Below are positions 54,828 to 64,000 of a stretch of 64,000 nucleotides of DNA, in pieces. Source of the DNA: Dipteris shenzhenensis (Eukaryota > Polypodiophyta > Polypodiopsida > Gleicheniales); NCBI GenBank assembly GCA_047967505.1, contig CM106540.1; one strand, given 5' to 3'. Below the pieces are notes generated by a model. It ran no database searches. It had not been told where the DNA came from and saw nothing but the letters and a program-made list of their open reading frames with translations. The position numbers were made by a program, and so were the translations under genes. How positions within the stretch are numbered: position 1 is the first letter of the stretch; the number at the start of each line of letters is the position of its first letter.

Positions 54828-55600
54828 AGAGTAGGGGGGTTTGGGGGGGGGAAGAGACAGGAAGTTTGGTTATTTAGTTTAGTTAGTGTAGTTAGGTAGA
54901 AGTGTAGTCAGTTTGGCGAGGGAAGTTAGGGAAGCAAGGGTGGTTCGGAGGTTTGGTTAGGTAGTTAGTGTAGTTAGGAAAAAAGTTGTAAATAGTTTAG
55001 GAAAAAGGTGGGCGAAAAAGAGGAAGCTATTAGGGAATAAGTAGTAAAAAAGGTTTTATAAAATACGTAGAAGGGCGAGGAGATTTAAGAAAGGAAAATT
55101 TTATTAAAAGAACCAAAGAGTTTAGAACTTTAGGAAGATTTAAAAAAAAGGGGGGGGGGAAGAAGAGAAGGGGGGTTGTTTTGGGTTTAAGGGCTTGAAG
55201 GAGATAAATTAAGGGAAAACTTGACGAGTTTAATTTAACTTTAGATTTAAATATTAGAACAGTGGAACTAATAGAAAAAAAAGGGGGGAAATGGGAGAGT
55301 AAGTGTAAATGAAAAAATAATTAATAAAAAGAAAAATTAGGGAGAATGGATACAATAAAATTAGGAGAAAAAAGAGGTAATTTTTAATTAATAATTTTTG
55401 AAAAGGGGGGTGAGGGGAGTAGAAAAGGCAAAAAAATTAAGGGAAATAAAGGATAGGATTTAAAAGAAAATGTTAAGGGGAACATTAATGATAAAAAAGG
55501 GGGAGGAAATAAAGTAAATGTAAAGGAAACATAAATAGGAAGTGTGTGTGTGTGTGTGTGTGTGTAGAGAGAGAGAGTACGTTGAATTAGATAAGAGAAA
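53690..55600 (+). repeat. polypurine-rich domain with (GA)n arrays
   Basis: For about 1.9 kb the plus strand is strongly purine-biased, with (GA)n at 54,636-54,833 and G or A runs throughout, and a (TG)n at 55,543-55,564. No coding frame stands out. Confidence 0.8.
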
Positions 55601-55609
55601 CATTTCGAA

Positions 55610-56350
55610 AACATGAACATTTTGTAGGTGATGTGCTCAACAATATTGTTATGGCGGAAGTTAGTATTAAAGCAATTGTTGTTGCACATGGTACAATATT
55701 CAACAATGATGTAGGTGGTTTATGTAAAGGTTTTCAAATTGGGTCTTCTTGTCTATTTTTGTCAATTTATGTGTGTTTTAATACGAATATTTAAGTTTTG
55801 TTTCCAACAATGGATACATGCAAACTTGGTGATGAAGTGGGAAGCACTATTAAATGGGAAAGAAAAGATTTGCAGCTTTATCATACAAGTAGTCTCTAAG
55901 TAGCACTAGAGGGGAGGAGGGAGTGGATAATGATATCACTACAAAGGAGGAGAAAGTACATCTAATACATCCACTTCAAAGAGCTTCCCTCACACCTCAT
56001 GTTGCAACTTGAAAAATGTGGCTTGGAGAACAAAAAAGATATGTTTTTGCATACCTATCGCTACTTGTGGCAAGGCATTGATGCATTCTTTAGTCATTTT
56101 TCAAAGGAGTTGAGGACAAGTCACACACTCACTCTAGCTCATCTTATGAAAGCCTTCAATGAGTGCACAAGCTCAAGCCCTACCCCTTTTCTAATGATAG
56201 AAGTTATAGAGTTCGAAGGGTTTATTAATGGCTACTTATGTGAAGGCCAAGATAGCAACTACATATCGTAATTTCATGTAAGATGATATACCAATAATGT
56301 GGTACAAAATGAATCGTATGCAAGGTCATTGGATGCCAACGGGTGTCGGC
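55610..56350 (+). pseudogene. unidentified protein-like remnant
   Basis: Broken plus-strand frames look protein-like. The best is the 90-codon frame at 55,999-56,271, with FLHTYRYLWQGIDAFFSHF, then TLTLAHLMKAFNECTSS and PFLMIEVIEFEGFINGYL. A flanking frame has NNIVMAEVSIKAIVVAHG. I cannot assign a family; a decayed DNA transposon or captured gene piece is possible. Confidence 0.3.
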
Positions 56351-56464
56351 ATAGAGTTGCAGAAAAGGATGCTCTCCAAAAACCTTTGTTTGTGTTGGGG
56401 AATCGATGGTGCTTCTAATGTGTGTATATATAAAAGATAGTGTAGACGTGTTTAATGGTATAAA

Positions 56465-57850
56465 GGGCTTCCTTGTGCTTAGCCTTATATACTAACTTCT
56501 AGCTTGCAAAATGCATGTTAATTAAAACTACACTATATCTAGCAAGATTGATTTCATGTAAACATCAAAAGGCTCGTTATCTTTGGCCCATCCTCATGCT
56601 TGCAATGCAAGCAACCTCCTCAGCGCATTCATGATACATGGGATAATGGAGAGACTCCATGAATCCTTGTGCTTTTTGGTCTTAATCACATACCATGCAA
56701 TTTAACCAAGCATGAGGAGGATCATTATCTTTGACTCACCCCCATGCTTGCAACACAAGCAACCTTTGACTCACCCCCATGCTTGAAAGGTTTTTACTAG
56801 TCTCCATGTCTTTGCTTCAATAAATAGGTCTAGAAGGGGGCTTTTCATGACATTAAAGAGCTAACAAATAAATCAAATGAAAGTAAGATGCCATGGAATT
56901 TTTAGTAATCAATAGCAAGAATAATATCCTAGGACTCTTCTCTAAGGTGCAGCCTCCACTTACTATCCTTGAGCCTCCTTAAGAGTATGGGGCCTTACAT
57001 ATTATGAAAAATATGTACAAATCTTTAAATCTTGCATATTTTTCAACGTATATACCTTATATTTTGTGGGAGGGGGGACATGAAATTTGCATATTTTTCC
57101 CTTGCATATTTGAAAATTTTTAAGGAAATCCATGGATATTTTATATGGACCTTGTCACCCCATAGCCTAGATTTTAGACGAGGGTAGTAACATATTACAT
57201 ATTGAGTTGGCACCCTAGGGACTCCACCCTTGTGCTTTTCGGTCTATACACAAGCCAACTCTTGTCCGTAATCACATAGCAAGCTATTGTCCTTAATCAC
57301 AAGCAAGATTTTGTCCTTAATCTGTTGTCCTTAATCACAAGCAAGCTGTTGTCATCGTTAATGCAATTTCACTAAACATGAGGAGGCATGTTATGCTTAA
57401 CCCACCATCATGCTTGCAATGCAAGTAGCCTTAGCATCCAAGGCATGGTGCATTCATGATAAATGGGATAAGTAATGGAGAGACTACATCAATCCTTATG
57501 CTTTTTAGTCTAGGAAAAAGCAAGCTCATTGTCCTCCTATTGTCCTTAATCACATACCATGCAATTTATGGCCTAGCAACGTTGATATTGTTAGACACAA
57601 GGTAGCTTGTATTTCTCCACCTACCATCATGCTTGCAATGTCGGCACCAGGCACGTGAGCAAGACATAGAAGCATTTGGTTTAGAGAGATGGGTAATGGA
57701 GAGATAGATGGATAACATAGAAGGAAGTTGTCCTGAAGCACATAGCATGCAATTAATGGCCTAACAATGTTGATATAGGCACATTGAGTCTTGTATTTCT
57801 TCACTTGCCATCATGCTTGCAATGTAGGTGCCAAGCACACTATGCAAGGC
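56465..57850 (+). repeat. second cluster of the ~165-bp satellite-like family
   Basis: Units near 56,596, 57,410, 57,625 and 57,805 repeat the CATGCTTGCAATG, GATAAATGGGATAA and CATNGCATGCAATTTA landmarks. The cluster is broken by an inverted-repeat arm at 56,787-56,990. Confidence 0.7.
56787..56990 (+). repeat. inverted-repeat arm 1 (partner 61,126-61,328)
   Basis: The reverse complement of this arm matches 61,126-61,328 over about 200 bp. Landmarks are ACTAGTCTCCATGTCTTTGC, TAGAAGGGGGCTTTTCATGA and CCTTGAGCCTCCTTAAGAG. Confidence 0.85.
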
Positions 57851-57854
57851 ATAT

Positions 57855-58596
57855 AAGAATTTAGGAGAGATGTGGGTACTGGAGAGGTAGGTAATTAATA
57901 GAGTGATAGGTAGGTGATGGAGAATGGAGACACGTAAAAATTGTCCTTGGCAAAAGCCTCCTCAAGGATAGTTCATGAAGGTAGGGGAGAGGAGGAAGCA
58001 ATGTGACCAAGATCTAAGAAGATTGACGAACCGATAGAGAAATAATTATCTTTTATGTGAGAACCACATGTGAGCTATGCCAATACTCACTCAAGCTTGA
58101 AGATTCTGGAGAAAGGCAATGAGTGTTTTTCCTTTGATGTAATATTCTTTATACCAAAACATACACAAGGCTAGCTAAGATTATAGTTGATCAAGTTGAC
58201 GTGTCCTTGCAAGGAGTAACTCCTCATGTTGGGAGTTTTAATAACAAGGAGTCTCTTTATTTAAAAATGAGAAGAAGAATTATAGGAGTGTTATGTATAC
58301 ATAATCGATAAGTAAGTACCAAAGAAGGTCTTATCACTTTCTCAAACATCCATAGAAGAGACGACACATTAAGAAACCTTTTTATTAAAAAACTTAGGAG
58401 AGTTTAATGGGATTATTTTTAAAAATGTTTTATTGCCTTAGAAAAATCAAATCTCAGTATGTTATTACAAAAAAAACTTTTTAAAGGCCATACTAGCACC
58501 AAAGCCTACCTTAGCAATGGTACTATGCTTCCAAAATAGGCTATAATTAACAATAGAGGATTATATAGGAGACAACATAACTAGCAAAGCTATGTA
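57855..58596. other. intergenic, nothing recognised
   Basis: AT-rich DNA with no coding frame or repeat I can define. Confidence 0.5.
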
Positions 58597-58601
58597 CATG
58601 T

Positions 58602-58920
58602 TGTTGAGAGTTGTGGCGCCATGAGCACTTGTAGAGCAAAGGTATGAGTAAAGGAAAAGCTGCCACATGGCATGGAGGAGATATCCCACATGTGAGCAAG
58701 CATATGGATGTAAGTACCCTCACCTATAAAAGGGAGGTTCATTTGAAGTAATATCAATCAAGCACTTTGCACTATCTCAAGATTCTCTTTATGAGTCCAA
58801 GCTAATCTATCTTGGAACCTAATTGACTTGAGGTACATGTCATGAGCACTCTCTTCATCATGTTTCCACATAGGTTCCATCCACCTGCTCCATAGATCCT
58901 GAGGCATACATGTTTTGTCA
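58602..58920 (+). repeat. 5' LTR (319 bp)
   Basis: Starts TGTTGAG and ends TTTTGTCA. It carries TATAAAAG at 58,725-58,732, a likely promoter TATA box. Confidence 0.9.
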
Positions 58921-58932
58921 TGGTATCAGAGC
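58921..58932 (+). other. primer-binding site (initiator tRNA-Met type)
   Basis: TGGTATCAGAGC abuts the 5' LTR. It is the standard PBS of many plant LTR retrotransposons. Confidence 0.92.
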
Positions 58933-60795
58933 TTAGGTCTAGTCTCCTAGATTAGTTGTAGGCATGTCTTAGGAGCTCATGTTTTTCTCCTAGGTTAGTT
59001 TTAGTTTTAGATCGAGAACAAATTTCCATCCCTTGAGAGAGAAATTTTCCGTCCATCCATTTCATGAGAGATTCATTGTGAGCTTGAGTGTTCATTGAGA
59101 GCTTTGAGATTTTGTGAGAATCCTTTGTGAGAGAGAGTGTGTTTATTTTGGGAGAAATATAGGGAGAGATTTTTGAGAGGAAATTCCCTCTTTGAGAGAA
59201 CCTTAGAGATCAAACATCCTCTCCAACAGCCAACCTTCTGCTTCATCAACAAGCAGTCAACAAAGGCGCATCTCCAACTAAGGCTTCTCTTCAATAGCCG
59301 CTCCAAGCCTCTCCATCGTGCCAAGCACTGCAGTGCTCGACCCACACTACAAGCAAGCCCAAGATGCCAAGATGCCTCGAGTGACTACCACAGTCTAGAT
59401 CTTCAACCTTGGTCTTCAACGATAACCCTGCTACTAGGATGGCCTAAATCTAGTCACGACGGGCTCTATAGCGCTCAACAGCTGCCCATCTCTGCTATGC
59501 GCTCTGCCAGCCCTAAGCCTACCTTCAACAGCCCGTAACGCAAGGTGCACCCAGAAGTGCCTGCTCCTACACGACCAACGCAGTCGCTACCATAGCCAAA
59601 GCGAGCTTCATCGACTCAAATAAGCAGGCTTCCGGCCAAAGAGCTCCACGAGCTCTAGTGAACTTGACCAGCTTCATCAATGATAGCTGCGACTCCTCAT
59701 AGCACATGATGCAAGCAGACACGATGGCTCCAGACCTTTCCATCAAGCAACAGACAGTCGCGGGCCTCCACGAACTATGATGCTATAGCTCTTTGTCTAC
59801 GTCAAATTCCTCCTCCAAGCGGGTAGCTCACAATGCTCCAACTGGACTGCTCCAAAGCCTTCACAGCCCGCTTGCAGATGAATTCGTCTAGTTGAGCATC
59901 GCAACGCACACGCAGCCCATTCACGATAGCAGCTCGAGAGCATACGCCACCGCATCGCCATCGTCAACACCTCTAGTTGATAAGTGTCATTGTCGTCGCC
60001 GCGCCTCTGCAAAGAAGCTACAAATCTTTTCTTTCTCCAAGGTTCCCTTGATTGACACGTGGCAGATAATAACTAACCATGGGTTAGTTAGACACCCCTA
60101 GTTGAGATGGTGGTCACACTAGGGTTAGTTCACCTTTGGTTAAATGGGTAACCATGGTTAGGGTTAGGATTAGTTAAGTGCCACCTAAGCACAAAGTCCC
60201 TTGTAAGCACAGTTTGAATTCTGCATGTGAATCCCTGTGCCACATCATCAAGAACCCCCTCTTCTTCACAAAGCTTCAACAAGCTGTAACGTGCAATCCA
60301 GGAGGAATTTGAACACGCTCCAAAAAGGAAAAGTGATCGTCTTTTCAAAGCTCTACGTGCCTGTCAAGTCAGAATCATTGTATGCAATTAGACACTACCA
60401 ATATTGAAAGAAATCAATTGGTAAGACCTTTGCAACAAATGGAAAAGCAAAGCATGAATGCACATAAGTATGCCAAAAGCACAAGTGCTGAGATGACCAT
60501 AGCACGAAGCATGGCATCCACACATAAAGCATCAAGGAACATGGAAGCATCATGCATGAAGCTTGCAGATTGAAGAACCAGTAGGTTAACTACGTGGAGT
60601 CATCATCAAGCCATGAGCAGAATGATAGGAAGAACATGTATTGAGAAACAAAAACCTTGCCAACCTTGCCTATATTTTGTAAAACAAACCTGACTACCTG
60701 AGAGTAGCTATGTAAGCACCCAGGGGAGGATTTGATCTTGTAACTCACATCTGACCACCTTGCAGTAGCCAAAGGATCATGGCACCAAGGGGAGG

Positions 60796-60931
60796 TGTTG
60801 TCCAAGCTAATCTATCTTGGAACCTAATTGACTTAAGGTACATGTCATGAGCACTCTCTTCATCATGTTTCCACATAGGTTCCATCCACCATAGAGTGCT
60901 CCATAGATCCTAAGGCACACATGTTTTCTCA
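60796..60931 (+). repeat. 3' LTR, internally deleted (136 bp)
   Basis: It begins TGTTG and jumps directly to the sequence that starts at 58,796 in the 5' LTR, so 189 bp of U3 with the TATA box are missing. It has a ~6-bp insertion near 60,892 and ends TTTTCTCA. Confidence 0.9.
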
Positions 60932-61125
60932 CATGTGCCCATCACTAAAAAAGGAGTGCTAGAGGCAAAAGTATAGCATTGCACATACTAAAGCAATGTT
61001 ATAAAAAGTTTCCATAAGAACACTATGCCAAGATGGCTTGAATGATTGCGAACTAGCAAAGAGTTCTCTCATAATGATTAAAGTATGTAGAACATTGACT
61101 AACTCATAAGGTTAAAAATCTTAAG

Positions 61126-61328
61126 CATACTCTTAAGGAGGCTCAAGGATAGTAAATGGAGCCTACACCTTAGAGAAGGCTCCTAGGATATTGTTCTTGC
61201 TATTGATTACTAAAAAATCCATGGTCCCTTACTTTCATTTGATTTATTTGTTAGCTCTTTAATGTCATGAAAAGCCCCCTTCTAGACCTATTTATTGAAG
61301 CAAAGACATGAAGGCTAGTAAAAACCTT
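61126..61328 (+). repeat. inverted-repeat arm 2
   Basis: Starts CATACTCTTAAGGAGGCTC and ends TAGTAAAAACCTT; reverse complement of arm 1 with scattered differences. Confidence 0.85.
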
Positions 61329-61930
61329 CTAGCAAATTGCTTTTTGGCCTTAGTTTGGTTTCTTATACATGTGTCATGATCTCATCATGATTGGTATGAG
61401 TAAAAGACTTTTTGGATACTAGCTTGGAGTGCACAGTTGGTATAGCACGGTTACTTATTAAAGTACTATCGTATCTTACACATTTAGAAACCCTATTGGT
61501 AAAATACAGTTAATTCTTAAAGGACTTTAGAAAACAATTGGGGCACATTAAGTAATGCTCTATTATGTTCAACTGAAAAACACAATTTCAACAAAATGTT
61601 TGGCTATATATTTGGACCCTCTCATCCCCCTTCTTCCATAATTGGTCATCACTTTGCCTTATGCATTCCTATGAGTTGAAAAGAAACCACCAACTCAGCC
61701 AAACAAGGCTCTGATAACCTATGATTTTGTTACTTCTCAAACTATTATTACTCTGAGCTACCTTGCCATCATGTCGTCTCACCACAATGGCCACTTTTGC
61801 CAAGCCTCTTCAAAGGTCCATCATCTTGTGATTTACTAGTATTAGTTCCTCTTATATCCATTCATAGCCCATGGGCTATCTTGGCTCCAAGTAAATTGAG
61901 AACTTCTCTCTTATTTACTCGAAACGCCGT
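61280..61930 (+). repeat. dispersed repeat, copy 2
   Basis: Collinear with 51,950-52,660, same orientation. Its left end overlaps inverted-repeat arm 2, which suggests the arm is a terminal part of this repeat family. Confidence 0.7.
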
Positions 61931-61934
61931 TTTA

Positions 61935-62800
61935 GATGAATCTTAGCTTAGTTAGATGTGTCAGCTAGGTCTCCCTTGGGTTATTCATGTGTCATTGTGA
62001 TGCGCTCTTGATTCCCTCATTATGTTATGCTCACCCTCATAAGCAAAAACCTCCATTTTTTCCCATGACCTTTGTTTTATAAACATGCCCTTATTTTTAT
62101 ATGCATAAATGTTGCCTAAGGTTGCCAATATTAGTGCTATCACCTTTGGTTTCACATTGAGCAACTCATTCTTATCCTTGAACAAGTCTTTGGGCTGTAC
62201 TTTAGAACGTTTGCTAAGATTTCCAACAATGTCCTATAGGGACCCACAACTCATTAGATTAAGAAATAACAACCAAAAATTAGGAGGATCTCAAAGTGGA
62301 CTCCTACCTAAAAACCTAAAGTGAACCCCTAAGTAATCACATAGAAGATTGCCCATTTGGAGGTTAAATCCCACTAAAAATGCATCAATCATTATCAATA
62401 TGGATAATTATATCGGGAATTAAAATATAGTTTGAAAAGTCTCCTATGGCCTATTAAAAATGCTTGATTGGAGAAAAGCACCCTTATCTAGTAACATATA
62501 CTAAAAAACAAAGGACAATTGTTTTTAGATTTACATAAATAAATCACACCTTTAAGAAGCAAGGAAGGCTTTATTAATCAATATTTTAGAGGGTCTTTTC
62601 ATCCCACTAAATGTACAGAAATTAAGTGTAATTTTTGTTGATTGAAAAATTAAAAAAATTAAGAGGGAACCCCATACATCATCCCAAAAGAAGATCATTA
62701 AAAAATATTATGTTTAATTTAAATCATAATAATGACAAAAATGAAATTAATAACCAAATATTCAACAATGGGGCCAAGGTTTAAAATCACTATCTATCTA
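61935..62800. other. intergenic AT-rich DNA, nothing recognised
   Basis: No coding frame or repeat boundary seen. Confidence 0.5.
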
Positions 62801-63540
62801 CATACATATGTACACAAACACAGGCATAGGCATAGGCACAGGCACAAACATAGACTCAGACATAGACACACACACACACACATGCATGTGCATGCGTGCA
62901 TGCACGTGCGTACACATAGACATGCACACGCTTATATATTGCAAGTCATGTTGTTGTAAAATATATCAGAAATTGTTACAAGTTTTATTGACAAGAAGAA
63001 TTAGGAAAAGAAAGTGGTCAAGTAGCAAACTATAATTCCAAAAAGTGAAGACTAGCCCATTAAATGTCCAGCAACACCAAAACCTAACAATGAATCACTT
63101 TAAGTAGTGAATCAAATGTGCATACACTGCTATATAAAAAATAATTCCAAAAAATGGAGATTGGGCCATTAAGTATGTGCAATAGGATCAAAACCTAGCA
63201 ATCAAGCATGCCAAGTAGTGAATCAAATGTGCATATACCCCCATATCTAAATCTATAAAAATATTGAAAGTTTTGGGAAAATGCCAAAATAAGGTAGAAT
63301 TGTCAAAAATATTTTCCTCTTTCATTTCCAAAGATCCACTGTAGAAGGCGAAATGAGTTAAAACCATCTTATGATAACAAGCATGTGTGCATTTGTCTGT
63401 GTGCATGTGCATGTGCATGTGTGTGTACATGTGTGTGCATCTTCACACATGTGTGTGTTTTGCAAGTCTATCAACATACCCCATTGTGTGTGTGTGTGTG
63501 GGTGTGTGTTTGCAAGACTATTGACATACCCCACTTTTAA
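62800..63540 (+). repeat. low-complexity CA/TG and CATG repeats
   Basis: (CA)n with CATGCATG-type interruptions at 62,815-62,930, and TG/TGCA repeats at 63,385-63,515. Between them two ~60-bp segments around GGGCCATTAAGTA or AGCCCATTAAATG are similar (63,040-63,130 and 63,150-63,235). Confidence 0.75.
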
Positions 63541-64000
63541 CCTCCAAAGAAATAAACAATGATGCTAAATGAATCATAGACAAGACAAACTTTAAGTATG
63601 GTATGGTTCATACACAACCTAACAGTACAATCTTGCATTGCTAAGGCAAGCACTATAAAATGCAAATGATAACTAAGGAGCTCCACTCACCTCCATCCAT
63701 CCACAAGGATCACCTTTTGATTGGGGACTACATGCTTCAATGCAAAGCTCCACTTCTTATTAATATCACAATTTCATTTGCCATTATAAATCAAATCAAA
63801 TCTTGTAGGCCTAGAAAGAGGTACTTAACGGGGCTACTTAATGTGAGAATAACCAACATCTTGATGTTCCATAAGAAGCTTATACACCTAGCTTACACAC
63901 CTTGAAGTCATTTATTGTATTTCAAAAGTCCCATATGACCATCCACACATATGCAGTTGTATGACCACTAGGGAAATACCACGAGCACCCCATAGGTCAA
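63541..64000. other. intergenic, nothing recognised
   Basis: No supported gene or repeat. The right edge of the window cuts unannotated DNA. Confidence 0.5.

Larger units (their letters stand above)
58602..60931 (+). mobile_element. non-autonomous LTR retrotransposon, 2.33 kb, with 5-bp target-site duplication
   Basis: A 5' LTR (58,602-58,920) is followed directly by a primer-binding site TGGTATCAGAGC (58,921-58,932), complementary to initiator tRNA-Met. A purine tract AAGGGGAGG (60,788-60,795 approx.) precedes a 3' LTR (60,796-60,931). Both ends are flanked by CATGT (58,597-58,601 and 60,932-60,936). The interior encodes no gag or pol that I can recognise, so it is non-autonomous. Confidence 0.92.

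Overview
The window is nuclear DNA of a land plant. It holds one real, intron-rich host gene buried in decayed retrotransposons, with many dinucleotide microsatellites and no prokaryotic features. The transposon load, the very long introns and the types of LINE and Ty3/gypsy remnants would suit a fern or another large-genome plant, but nothing in the sequence fixes the species.

The host gene lies on the minus strand between about 49,945 (ATG) and 24,090 (stop). Splicing together eleven exons found by reading frame, splice sites and protein homology gives one uninterrupted frame of 888 codons including the stop. I recognise it as UTP4 (Cirhin in animals, POPCORN in Arabidopsis), a WD40 protein of the t-UTP/UTP-A part of the small-subunit processome. 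All exon phases match. One intron is of GC-AG type, and a telo-box (AAACCCTAA) lies just upstream of the start codon. Intron 5 (5.3 kb) and intron 9 (11.7 kb) are filled with LINE DNA.

Layout. 1-8,040: decayed Ty3/gypsy-type DNA on the minus strand, namely an unidentified ORF with a coiled-coil tail, a retropepsin-like domain, and RT-RNase H-integrase. 8,040-15,900: a plus-strand mosaic of LINE 3' ends, a chromodomain-bearing Ty3 3' end present twice, and a 2.5-kb copy of UTP4 intron 5 that carries part of exon 5. 15,900-20,000: a minus-strand LINE (here LINE-C) with a CCHC ORF1, a well-preserved endonuclease and a truncated RT. 20,000-24,090: AT-rich sequence without recognised genes, then the 3' flank of UTP4. 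24,090-49,945: UTP4 and its transposon-loaded introns, including a head-to-tail LINE array (27,290-35,770) with an opposite-strand LINE nested in it. 50,100-64,000: intergenic DNA with a SINE-like element, satellite-like ~165-bp repeats, a minisatellite, a polypurine domain, an inverted repeat, and a 2.33-kb non-autonomous LTR retrotransposon with a matching 5-bp target-site duplication.

Only UTP4 looks functional as a protein-coding gene. The most useful observations are the UTP4 gene model itself, the duplicated intron segment with a partial exon, the (GA)n tracts lying 24 nt from two splice acceptors, and the structurally resolved LTR element. I saw no sign of a new multi-gene system.
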